Source of the DNA: Bacteroidales bacterium
GTDB taxonomy: Bacteria; Bacteroidota; Bacteroidia; Bacteroidales; UBA3663
Reading direction: 5' to 3'
Assembly: GCA_017561935.1 (NCBI GenBank)
Contig: JAFZBE010000026.1
Location: forward strand, 30,669-94,668
DNA length: 64,000 nucleotides
Under the pieces are notes generated by a model, which saw only the letters and a list, made by a program, of their open reading frames with translations, had not been told where the DNA came from and searched no databases. The position numbers and the translations under genes are program-made. Numbering within the stretch: the stretch's first letter is position 1; every line of letters begins with the position of its first letter. Below, piece after piece: positions 41,621 through 49,652 of this stretch.

Positions 41621-44176
41621 TCATTGTATGACAACCTTTACACCTTTGTAAATAAATATACCGCACTGCGACGGCTTGCCGTTCAAGCGACGACCATCGA
41701 GGGTGTACCATCCCTCGGTGCGCTCAGAATAGTTGGAGCGGTCAGAGACTTCTGAAATACCCGTCTCGTCACCAAAGTTCAGCTTAAAGGAGCGGACTTG
41801 CTGTCCTCCTGTCTCACCTCCTTCTACAGGATTGCCTGCAATGAGGTCGCCCTGCAATTGGAAGAACGCACGGAAAGCACCGATGGTCATTGCTTCGCTG
41901 GGATAGTAAAGCGTGTTGTCAGCACCGAGGTAAAGAACGGTTCGATCACTGTAATCTTCTTCGGTCGAAGTTCCTGAACTTGTGTTCTCAGTTGGCTTCT
42001 CCTTTCCCACCGTGAGGGGAGAATAGAGGCCAGAAAATGACACTTCGTCAGTAGTCACGGGGCTCAGCGTGTTGCTGATGGTCACATTCTCGAAATTGGG
42101 GTCGGTGACGGGATCGCCACTCACCCACTTCACGATGTAGGGCACGCCAGCTTCGATTTGGGTCAGATTCTCGGCATCATCCGTAAAGTTGAGTGTCAGG
42201 ATTCCATTGGCGAAAGCCGTAGATTCGAGCGTCTTTACCGTAGCACCATCCAAAGGAGTGTTTGCAAGGCTGCTTAGCGAGAAGGGCAGGCATAGGGTAT
42301 TCCAAGAGTCATCCTTCCAGAGGGTACGACCCTGGAGGGTGACATCGGCTATCACGCCGTCGTAGGTTATGAGGATGTCGCTATTGTCCTCGTTATCGTA
42401 GAGGATAATGGTGCCCGATTCGGTTCCAAGACTCGCCGTGATGACCACATCCTCGTCTGGCATGGTCAGCGTGTAGCTGCCGTCAGCGTTTGCGGTAACT
42501 GAGCCGCTGGAGGCTGACACCTCTTTGACAACAAATCCTTCGGGCACCCTCAGCGAGAAGGTCACCGCCTTGTTCTCGGCAGCATAGAACTTGCCTTGAT
42601 AAGCCAGGCCTGCATCATAAGCTTCCACTACGTCGGGGTTTGGCTCGGCGCCATCGAAGAGGATAGTCACCCTGTCGCAATCGAAAGTAAGGGTGTGGGC
42701 GGGAAGAGTGCCGCTGCCTGAGTTCTCGCTCGAAAAATCACCAATACCCTTGGTGGCTAATACATCGCCAAAGGAGCAGTCATAATAGAGGGAACTCGTC
42801 ACTATCTGAACGTTCGATCCAACCGTGGCACCAAGAGGTTTTTTTTGCCAATTGGCAATATGAGCAGCGTCTGGCAACTTGGCCTCGATAGTGAGGCAGT
42901 TGGCGATTGGCCCGTAATTTCTTCCTCCAATCCCGCCATAGGGACCTCCTGTTTTATCGTTATCGATAGTTAGTGTAGCTGCACAGGTACAACCTCTGAC
43001 AGTACTTCCATTATAGCCTACGATGCCGCCATGGTCGTTACCGTTACTCTTATCATGCAGGCAGACATTCGACTGCACATGACAATTCTCGATGATCCCA
43101 CCAAAGGTATAACCTGCTATGCAACCCGAACGATCCCCAGCAGTGATACGAGTATCGGCCAACGTCAGATTCTTGATGGTAGCCGACTCCAGATTACCAA
43201 ATAGCCCAACAAAGTATTTGCTGGGATTGTAATATCGAATGCCACTGATGGTGTGTCCTTCACCATCAAAAGTGCCTGAGAATTTTTTGCCATATACACC
43301 AATGATGTCAAAGTTGATCTCATCGCTCGCAGCATCATCCCAATCGGAGGTATGGCTATAGCTGATGTCGGCCGTCATCTTGAAATAGGTTCCGGCGTAT
43401 GTTTCTCCACCATTGACACGGGCGGCCAATGTATCGAGTTTCGCGGCGGTGTCGATGATGAAAGGATCGGAGTTAATGCCCGATCCGCTCCAAATTCCGG
43501 CATTTTTCTCAAAGACTGCAGTGGTCACCGCACTCTCTATGTCGTTCTTCACAGCGATGGCCTTTACTACCGTAGTTTTGTTGATCGTGAAGCGGTTGAA
43601 ATATTGTGTGCTTCCCGTAGTAGGTGTAGTGCCATCGGTAGTATAGTAAATGTCGGCACCTGTTTCGGCAGAGATTTGGACGTATGTTGTGTTAAGGAAA
43701 GATTCATCGCCACTGATGACGGGCGCATCGACATCGGACTTGTAGTAGATCTCTAGTTTTTGGATGCGACGATGGCCATTCTTACCCTCAATGCCGAAGG
43801 TTACTTCGTTGGCTATGCCTGTCCAAGTACCATCGGCGTATGTGCCTTTTTCGACGTTGATGATGTTGCTCCCATCGCCCGAACCGAAGACAAAGTTGAT
43901 TTCCGTGATTTGAGCATCATCTTCGGCCGTAACGGTCATGGTGTTGTTGACATAGACACGCACAGACTCTCCATTGGTAAAGTACTTGGGGCATGCGCCG
44001 TGAGTATTCGAGCCGATGCTGAACTCGACAACACACCCTGAGCCTAATACCACATCCATGGCTTCTCCATTGCCGAAACCCTGTGCGCTGAAGTCAATAC
44101 TCTCACCCTGTGCCCACGCCTGAAATGCAGACGTAAACATAAGGATGAAATATAAAAACAAGTATCTCGCGATCAT
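41621..44176 (-). CDS. Large secreted protein with chitobiase-like, GLUG and WNTLCLPF modules
   Basis: An 851-residue protein. The signal peptide MIARYLFLYFILMFTSAFQAWA sets the start at 44176. Domains in order: an N-terminal beta domain (about 22-145), a chitobiase/hexosaminidase C-terminal-like Ig domain (about 151-225, DIYYTTDGTTPT), a GLUG-type beta-solenoid (about 235-480, for example HGGIVGYNGSTVRGC), a linker with an InlB-like beta-grasp repeat (about 520-580), a WNTLCLPF module (core 624-631) and a tail [13 protein letters not shown]. The set suggests surface adhesion or matrix function, not catalysis. A long leader (about 140 bases) precedes the start. Confidence 0.8.
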   Translation of the reverse strand: MIARYLFLYFILMFTSAFQAWAQGESIDFSAQGFGNGEAMDVVLGSGCVVEFSIGSNTHGACPKYFTNGESVRVYVNNTMTVTAEDDAQITEINFVFGSGDGSNIINVEKGTYADGTWTGIANEVTFGIEGKNGHRRIQKLEIYYKSDVDAPVISGDESFLNTTYVQISAETGADIYYTTDGTTPTTGSTQYFNRFTINKTTVVKAIAVKNDIESAVTTAVFEKNAGIWSGSGINSDPFIIDTAAKLDTLAARVNGGETYAGTYFKMTADISYSHTSDWDDAASDEINFDIIGVYGKKFSGTFDGEGHTISGIRYYNPSKYFVGLFGNLESATIKNLTLADTRITAGDRSGCIAGYTFGGIIENCHVQSNVCLHDKSNGNDHGGIVGYNGSTVRGCTCAATLTIDNDKTGGPYGGIGGRNYGPIANCLTIEAKLPDAAHIANWQKKPLGATVGSNVQIVTSSLYYDCSFGDVLATKGIGDFSSENSGSGTLPAHTLTFDCDRVTILFDGAEPNPDVVEAYDAGLAYQGKFYAAENKAVTFSLRVPEGFVVKEVSASSGSVTANADGSYTLTMPDEDVVITASLGTESGTIILYDNEDNSDILITYDGVIADVTLQGRTLWKDDSWNTLCLPFSLSSLANTPLDGATVKTLESTAFANGILTLNFTDDAENLTQIEAGVPYIVKWVSGDPVTDPNFENVTISNTLSPVTTDEVSFSGLYSPLTVGKEKPTENTSSGTSTEEDYSDRTVLYLGADNTLYYPSEAMTIGAFRAFFQLQGDLIAGNPVEGGETGGQQVRSFKLNFGDETGISEVSDRSNYSERTEGWYTLDGRRLNGKPSQCGIFIYKGVKVVIQ

Positions 44177-44324
44177 TTTTGTATTTTTTGACAGGCTGTG
44201 CCTTCTTCGACAACTATCGACTATGGTTTTTGTTATTACTCTTATTGTTTTGTGAATGAATAAAGCAAATTCCAGTATAAGGTTTACGCTCGTCATGCAC
44301 GCGCTGTAGGTGTAATAAACGACG

Positions 44325-44356
44325 CAAAGTTATGGATTTTTTATTTCATCTCCAAA
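44325..44356 (-). promoter_or_regulatory. Promoter of the three-gene secreted-protein operon
   Basis: Minus strand TTTG (44353-44356), 20 bases, TAACTTTG (44325-44332). The predicted leader to the ATG at 44176 is about 140 bases, the longest in the window. The 358-base gap 44177-44534 otherwise holds the hairpin at 44465-44501 and no gene. Confidence 0.75.
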
Positions 44357-44464
44357 TTTTTAATTGACTTTTTTGTAGATTGGTTTTTAAAATAACAATT
44401 TGCAACCATTTCACAACATTTACATATCATTTCGTCCATTTGATTGTTCGTGGCCAAACGACGA

Positions 44465-44501
44465 CAGACGCGACAAGGTTCTTTCGAAACTGTCGCGTCT
44501 G
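44465..44501. terminator. Hairpin downstream of the 44535-46031 gene
   Basis: A perfect 11-bp stem CAGACGCGACA (44465-44475) with TGTCGCGTCTG (44491-44501), loop 15, follows the minus-strand lipoprotein gene by 34 bases. No T-run follows on the minus strand, so termination is plausible but not certain. Confidence 0.6.
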
Positions 44502-44534
44502 AAACGATATTTTGTCGTAATTATCAAAAAAACA

Positions 44535-46031
44535 TCAATATTCCGAATCGGGATCGTGGAAATAGGCGGTAATCTCCTCAGGTTCGGGCAGATTATCAAG
44601 ATACGCCTTTCCTTCTACAGGGCTGAGAGGCCTGCCGTCCATGCGGCATTCGGTGACCTCCCCATCAACAATCAGACACGAGAACTCCTCAATCTCCTCG
44701 CCATCCTTGTACGCGAAGACCTGCCTGCTGTAGGTCGTACTGTCAATAGGACCGGCAAACTGCACATAGAAGATCTTGTAGTCGCGGTTCATCTCCTTAG
44801 GTTTGATCTGAGGTGTCTCCAGGCCCACAAGCTGAAAATGCCCGTCCTTGCGGATAAAGATGCCGCCATATTGGTCATCCTTGTCGCGCACCCACACCCA
44901 TTCATTTTCCAAGTCGAAGAAGCAGTGGGCATACTTGCTCAGAACCACATCCTTCCCCTCCTCAGCAGCAGCGTCATGATAGAGCTTCTTCAGTTCGGCG
45001 ATGTCGCTCTTCCACAAGGGTATCTCCTCGTCAATCATGTACTGATAGATGTCGTATTGGTCCAGCACATATTTCCCGTCGCGCAGATAGGCCATACCCA
45101 CAGCCAGGCTCTCGGGCGCAGAGCGGGAATAGCAGAACTCCAGCCCATGGGGCCCTTCGAACGCGGTAAGGATATAGCAATTGATGTACTCTCCCTCGTC
45201 ATCCACGTTCCAGCCGTACTCGTTCTCCGAAACGTAATAGCCCAGCACCTCGTGTGCATAGACCTCGCTGCTGTCGGCAATCACCTCCAGGGCGAGGCAG
45301 CGCTTGGTGCCCCATTGGTCGGCAGGGGCATCCTTGTATTCACCTTCGAACTGCAAACAGCCCTGGATGTATCGATTATCGACGGTGTGATACCAGAGCG
45401 AACGTGAAGCCTTCATGCCGTAACGCTTTTCGAGCTTGGCCACGATGGTGTCGGGCAATGGCCCCATCTCCTCGCCCTCCTCATTTTCGGAGGTGAGTCT
45501 CAACTGTCGGCGTGTCTGCAGGTAACTGTCGGTCACAGCCACGATGCCCACCCACTCATTCTCCTCGTCCAGCGGATCCACCAGTTTGTAGCGTGCGCAA
45601 AGTGAAGGTATCTGGTCGCGGCCATGCAGCTGTCCGATGCTCGGCGTATTGCCGTCGGGATCCTTCAGCACCTCATCGAAGAACTTGATGCGGAAGTCCG
45701 AATAATTGGTGAGCACGTGGGTATATTGCGAAGCGCGGTGGCGGAAAGCCTCCTGCCTCTCCCAGGCCGCATGATACGATGCGAAGTATTCATCATCGTC
45801 GTCGCCTTCTTTCACGGGTTCCTCCACATTCGTCCAGTAGTGCATCTCAAGGTAGGGCATACGGGGCAGTATGAATATCGGCATAGGCACAGTGTCCTTT
45901 ACCTCGACGAGGCTGTCACCCGTCGCACCTCCCGTGGCTGCGGCTTCGTTCTTTACCTTGTGCTGGCAGCTTGTCAGCACCACCATCGCGCCGATGGCAA
46001 AGAGTGCAATTCGTTTCATCATTACGTTCAT
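44535..46031 (-). CDS. Unknown lipoprotein
   Basis: A 498-residue protein with lipobox VLTSC (Cys22 counted from MNVMMKRI; a start at MMKRI, 46022, is also possible). The mature part is acidic (runs such as EGDDDDE), Trp/Tyr-rich and beta-strand-like, with no family I recognise. It is last in a probable four-gene run with the three genes upstream; the gap to the previous gene is 25 bases. An envelope role, attached to the outer membrane, is inferred. Confidence 0.7.
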   Translation of the reverse strand: MNVMMKRIALFAIGAMVVLTSCQHKVKNEAAATGGATGDSLVEVKDTVPMPIFILPRMPYLEMHYWTNVEEPVKEGDDDDEYFASYHAAWERQEAFRHRASQYTHVLTNYSDFRIKFFDEVLKDPDGNTPSIGQLHGRDQIPSLCARYKLVDPLDEENEWVGIVAVTDSYLQTRRQLRLTSENEEGEEMGPLPDTIVAKLEKRYGMKASRSLWYHTVDNRYIQGCLQFEGEYKDAPADQWGTKRCLALEVIADSSEVYAHEVLGYYVSENEYGWNVDDEGEYINCYILTAFEGPHGLEFCYSRSAPESLAVGMAYLRDGKYVLDQYDIYQYMIDEEIPLWKSDIAELKKLYHDAAAEEGKDVVLSKYAHCFFDLENEWVWVRDKDDQYGGIFIRKDGHFQLVGLETPQIKPKEMNRDYKIFYVQFAGPIDSTTYSRQVFAYKDGEEIEEFSCLIVDGEVTECRMDGRPLSPVEGKAYLDNLPEPEEITAYFHDPDSEY

Positions 46032-46056
46032 TGTTTATAATATGAGATACATTACC

Positions 46057-46779
46057 TTAAAAATCCTCGCCATCCTCCCTCACGGACTCCTCTTCTCCCA
46101 TAAAATGTCCGTCGTACGAATACTTCACGATCACCGAGTAGCGACCACCTTCGGGATGGTAACGGTAATTGCTCAGGCTAATGGCATTGTGGCGGATATC
46201 CAGGTCGCGGAACCCCTCGTTCGAAGGCAGCTGGATAATACGCTCGTTGTAGATATCGTAGATGTACGACCACACATTGCGGCTGTCGGGACAACCCTCG
46301 ACAAACACCAGTCCCCGGCCATTTGGAATGAGGAAGGCCTGGTCGCAATCGCCTGCGGCAATCTGTTCGAGCGGCACTTCGACGGCATTGCCGCCCTCCA
46401 TCTGTTCCCAACGGGGCTCGGCATCGTTGTTCGTATGGAATAGGAAGACCACCTTCTCAGTCTTGTTGTCCCTGAGCCAAAGGGACCATTGGTTAGGACG
46501 TTCATCGCTTTCTTTGATGTCGAGGTTAGTGTATAGTTCCATCCGTCCCTTCACGTCGCGCAGCACTGCCGTATTGGGTAGTTTCTGCGCGATGCCTTCA
46601 GGCAACATGGCATCACTCCACACATCGGCTATCGATGCCTGTTCCTCCTGTGTCGAATCGTTCGCAGTCTTCAATGTACCATCATTGTCGGCAACGGGCC
46701 CCTTGTCTTTTCGCCCAATGCAACTGCTCCCTAGCACAACGACCGACAGCAACACCCAACATATTGCCTTTCTCATCAC
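46057..46779 (-). CDS. Unknown lipoprotein
   Basis: A 240-residue lipoprotein with lipobox LGSSC (Cys20). It has a disordered Ser/Thr/Asp-rich linker (about 22-55) and a propeller-like beta domain with segments WSLWLRDNKTEKVVFLFHT and GRGLVFVEGCPDSRNVWSYI. No family recognised. Its start overlaps the stop of the DUF4468-like gene by 4 bases (ATGA), so the two are translationally coupled. Confidence 0.7.
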   Translation of the reverse strand: MMRKAICWVLLSVVVLGSSCIGRKDKGPVADNDGTLKTANDSTQEEQASIADVWSDAMLPEGIAQKLPNTAVLRDVKGRMELYTNLDIKESDERPNQWSLWLRDNKTEKVVFLFHTNNDAEPRWEQMEGGNAVEVPLEQIAAGDCDQAFLIPNGRGLVFVEGCPDSRNVWSYIYDIYNERIIQLPSNEGFRDLDIRHNAISLSNYRYHPEGGRYSVIVKYSYDGHFMGEEESVREDGEDF

Positions 46780-47501
46780 CAGTCTTCGTCTTCATTGCCG
46801 ACAAGGCCGTTCTTGATGGCCTCCTCCACCTTGTCGAGCACGGCATTCGAGTAGGCATGTGTCATCACCAGCGCCTTCGAGCAAGTGCGCTTCTGCAGGT
46901 CCTTGGGCACAAATGGGTAATGCTTGGCAATCTCCCATTGTTCGTCGTAGAGGTTCGGGTTCGTCTTGTCTTCGGCCTTGCGCTTCGAGTCGCCATAGGT
47001 GCGCTCGTCGGGTTCGACAATGCTGAACCAGCCGCCGCTGATGTCCGTTAGAATATCGTAGTTCTGTACAGTATAGGTCACGCGCACGCGCCCCTCCTTG
47101 ATGTCGATACGGATCACGGGAGTGATGCTCACCGAATAGGAATTCATTGTGCCCATATGCTTCACGATGTTGTGGATGGTCGAGGAGATGATGATGCAGC
47201 CTGCCTCCTTGTCGTTGAGAGTGATGGCCTGACGATCCTGGAAGGTAGCTGTGGCCCAGTAGTTGAGCGCCACGTAGAGCTGCTCCTTGGTCTTGCCGGG
47301 GGCTTCGATGATCTGCTGGTAGGTGAGGCTCTCGTTCTTATCAAGTGTCAGCGTCCGTGCAAGGTTGGCAGCTGCGACAAGCCATTTGTCGCCATAGCGC
47401 TCCTTGGCATACTGCTCAAGGTCGGATGCCTTCATCATCTGCGCATCTACATGCATTGTAGCCATTATGGTGGCTACCACCAATAAAAGTAGTTTTTTCA
47501 T
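46776..47501 (-). CDS. Exported DUF4468-like (TBP-like fold) protein
   Basis: A 241-residue protein with signal peptide MKKLLLLVVATIMATMHVDA. The segment KEQLYVALNYWATATFQDRQ, followed by AGCIIISSTIHNIVK and YSVSITPVIRIDIKEGRVRVTY, is the pattern of the DUF4468 domain with a TATA-box-binding-protein-like fold, common in Bacteroidetes lipoproteins and exported proteins. Function unknown. The start at 47501 is set by the signal peptide. It is second in the four-gene run. Confidence 0.72.
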   Translation of the reverse strand: MKKLLLLVVATIMATMHVDAQMMKASDLEQYAKERYGDKWLVAAANLARTLTLDKNESLTYQQIIEAPGKTKEQLYVALNYWATATFQDRQAITLNDKEAGCIIISSTIHNIVKHMGTMNSYSVSITPVIRIDIKEGRVRVTYTVQNYDILTDISGGWFSIVEPDERTYGDSKRKAEDKTNPNLYDEQWEIAKHYPFVPKDLQKRTCSKALVMTHAYSNAVLDKVEEAIKNGLVGNEDEDW

Positions 47502-47530
47502 TATTTCTTTTTCCAATTTTATTTATTTTA

Positions 47531-47573
47531 GCATCTAGAATTTCTAGAGTATCTAGAGCATCTAGAATTTCTA
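47531..47573. repeat. Direct repeat rich in TCTAGA
   Basis: GCATCTAGAATTTCTA occurs twice (47531-47546 and 47558-47573) in the 75-base spacer between two genes of the run. It contains the palindrome TCTAGA. Confidence 0.6.
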
Positions 47574-47576
47574 TCC

Positions 47577-48449
47577 CTATCTTATCTCTCGTTCAAACGC
47601 CTCATTCTTGATCTTGCTGATCTGCTGCATCTGTCGCGTCGAAAGGTAGGGATGAGTGTCGTAGTAGGCTTTCTTGCAACTACCCGCAAAGTCCTCAAGC
47701 CACTCCGACGAGAACGTCGTGCCGCTGATGAACATTCGGATAATGGCGAAGGCAAGTAGCACGATGGCAACGACGCCAACCAGGTAAACCACCTGCATGG
47801 AAAGCGAAGCATTAAGGAAGAGGCTAAGCACATATCTCACCCACTCAAAGCCCCTCAAGGCAACGAGTCCGCCAGCCAAAGCCACCACGATGAGTGCCGC
47901 CAGCCCATTCATGAGCGGGGTGTGCATGCGTGCCTCTCTCCTATCGGTCTCCTCCTGGTAGCGACGTTGCAACTCTCCCCAATCGACGGTGCTGAAGAAC
48001 GACTGGTAGAGCTTGTATTCGGGACGTTTGCCCTCGTCAATCTCGATGATTCCCCGGCGTTCATAGTCCAGCAGGTAGGTATGTAGTTGTTCGAAGGTCT
48101 TGGGTTTGAAGGCATGACGTCTGGCCTGATCGACCAGAAAAACCACCTGTCCGGGCTGCACTTCGAATGCCAGCAGCATCTCTTCGAAGATGACGGGCAC
48201 ACAGACGAAGTCCAGTTTCCCGAGTTCGACATGTATTCTCTTGACACCCTCTTCGAAACTCCATTTGCCCGATATTACACCGCCTCCCTTCTTCTCACTC
48301 ACAGTGCCGTCTTTCCTAAAGGTGACGATCTCCTCCTTCGCCCCCTCGTCGAACACAATCCACGTGCGGCCGCATAGGTCGCTCTCCGGATTGATGGTCA
48401 GTCCGAAGATCTTGTAACTTCTATAGGTGGCCAAAGGGAAAGTTTTCAT
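47577..48449 (-). CDS. Unknown membrane protein with two C-terminal helices
   Basis: A 290-residue protein. The N-terminal half is soluble (about 1-160), with GRTWIVFDEGAKEEIVTFRK and a GKWSFEEGVKRIHVEL strand pair resembling small lipocalin-like domains. Two membrane helices follow at about 185-205 (AALIVVALAGGLVALRGF) and 220-245 (VVYLVGVVAIVLLAFAIIRM), then a basic cytosolic tail. The start at MKTFPLAT is chosen from the promoter (48473-48504). First gene of the four-gene run. Confidence 0.65.
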   Translation of the reverse strand: MKTFPLATYRSYKIFGLTINPESDLCGRTWIVFDEGAKEEIVTFRKDGTVSEKKGGGVISGKWSFEEGVKRIHVELGKLDFVCVPVIFEEMLLAFEVQPGQVVFLVDQARRHAFKPKTFEQLHTYLLDYERRGIIEIDEGKRPEYKLYQSFFSTVDWGELQRRYQEETDRREARMHTPLMNGLAALIVVALAGGLVALRGFEWVRYVLSLFLNASLSMQVVYLVGVVAIVLLAFAIIRMFISGTTFSSEWLEDFAGSCKKAYYDTHPYLSTRQMQQISKIKNEAFEREIR

Positions 48450-48472
48450 CAGATACGTCGTTTTACGCCGCG

Positions 48473-48504
48473 CAAAGATGACGACAAATTTTGAATTTTC
48501 CAAA
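48473..48504 (-). promoter_or_regulatory. Promoter of the 48449-44535 run
   Basis: Minus strand TTTG (48501-48504), 20 bases, CATCTTTG (48473-48480), one mismatch to TAnnTTTG. Confidence 0.6.
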
Positions 48505-48534
48505 TTTTCCCGCCCAAAAGTAGGGAATCATACA

Positions 48535-48583
48535 ACAAAATCCAAAAATCTCTTGGATTTTGTCGGGGAAAGATGTATCTTTG
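48535..48583 (+). promoter_or_regulatory. Promoter of the 48629 lipoprotein with overlapping hairpin
   Basis: TTG (48553-48555), 20 bases, TATCTTTG (48576-48583). The -33 box is the first part of the right arm of a perfect 11-bp inverted repeat, ACAAAATCCAA (48535-48545) with TTGGATTTTGT (48553-48563), a candidate regulator site or divergent terminator. Confidence 0.65.
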
Positions 48584-48628
48584 CCCATCCAAACAAAAAA
48601 TTGTTATTTGTTAATTGTTATCTGTTAA

Positions 48629-49585
48629 TTGAAAAAGTACCTCTTATTATTCCTCCTGCTCCTGAGTTGTCAGTCCGACAAACAGGAAGCCGTTATCACT
48701 GGCGCCATTGATCATTTGTCGCCAAATGGCCGCCTCCAGCTCGACATCGTTGCCGACGAAAGGCAGAACACCGTCGTGGCCGAGATTCCCGTTCGCGACG
48801 ATGGCACATTCAGCTGCAGCCAGCCTGTCGAAAAGCCAACCGTCGCTTCCATCCTCATCAGTGACAAGGGCATCGGCAAGGAACGCATAACCCTCTATCT
48901 GCAAAAGGGCAAGTCTGTCCACGTGGATCTCCGACATGTGCTGGAGGCCGACAGCACGACCATCACCATCCTCCCCACCTTCAGCGGCGACACGCAGGCG
49001 GAATCAACGTTCGTCAACGACAACGCCTCGGTCGATCCACGCCGATTCGATACATTTACAGCCTTTAAGGACAGCGTGGATAAATTTTATGCCGACCGCC
49101 TGGAGCGTGCCCAAGCCATCGGCAATCCTGTTTTTGTCGAAGAATACCTCTCCGTCAACGACCCCAGCAGCCATCATGCGCGACTGGTGAACTACATCCC
49201 CCACGATGCCAACCTCGATTCCGTCGAGACCGCCTACATGGACTTCATCAACTCTCTCGATTTCGACAATCCCATCAACGAAGCCGCCCTACAACAATAC
49301 CTCATCACCTATGGCCGCTTCGTGCAGAAGAAGAACGAAGGAGGCAGCGCCACCATGCCCGCACTCGAAGAACTCACACGCCGCACCCGCAACCAGTCCA
49401 TGCGCAACAACATCTCCTCTCACCTCATGTTCTTCTTCCTCATGATCGACACACCCTACGTCGAGAGCGTCTGGGCCAAATACAACGAGATCTGCAACGA
49501 CAAATCCCAAATCGACGAACTCCGCCCCCGCTACGACGCCCGTCGCAAAGAACTCAAGAAAGTCAAGGCCAACCGCCCCCATTAA
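48629..49585 (+). CDS. Lipoprotein with N-terminal DUF4369-like domain, TTG start
   Basis: A 318-residue lipoprotein with signal MKKYLLLFLLLLSC, lipidated Cys14. The first codon is TTG at 48629; there is no in-frame ATG between the promoter and the signal peptide. The N-terminal part (about 20-105, VITGAIDHLSPNGRLQLDIV) resembles the beta-sandwich domain that precedes thioredoxin modules in Bacteroidetes TlpA-like proteins, but no CxxC thioredoxin motif follows. The C-terminal part is helical (RYDARRKELKKVKANRPH). Function unknown. It is monocistronic, convergent with rmuC. Confidence 0.7.
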   Translation: MKKYLLLFLLLLSCQSDKQEAVITGAIDHLSPNGRLQLDIVADERQNTVVAEIPVRDDGTFSCSQPVEKPTVASILISDKGIGKERITLYLQKGKSVHVDLRHVLEADSTTITILPTFSGDTQAESTFVNDNASVDPRRFDTFTAFKDSVDKFYADRLERAQAIGNPVFVEEYLSVNDPSSHHARLVNYIPHDANLDSVETAYMDFINSLDFDNPINEAALQQYLITYGRFVQKKNEGGSATMPALEELTRRTRNQSMRNNISSHLMFFFLMIDTPYVESVWAKYNEICNDKSQIDELRPRYDARRKELKKVKANRPH

Positions 49586-49590
49586 CCATG

Positions 49591-49652
49591 AACCCTTCTT
49601 AACCCTTCTTAACCCTTCAAACTCTCAAACCCTTCAAACCCTCAAACCTTTC
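49591..49652. repeat. CTTCAAACC-type low-complexity repeat, copy 2
   Basis: Tandem imperfect copies of AACCCTTCTT and AACCCTTCAA, the same motif as at 211-261 on the other strand. They occupy the space between two convergent genes and also encode the last few residues of RmuC. Confidence 0.8.

Noticed and set aside
44177..44296. Forty-residue N-terminal extension of the 851-residue secreted protein
   Set aside because: The extension is hydrophilic and basic and would place the signal peptide internally; the ATG at 44176 fits better.
48590..48630. ATG start for the 48629 lipoprotein
   Set aside because: No in-frame ATG is present between the promoter and the signal peptide; TTG is the only reasonable initiation codon.
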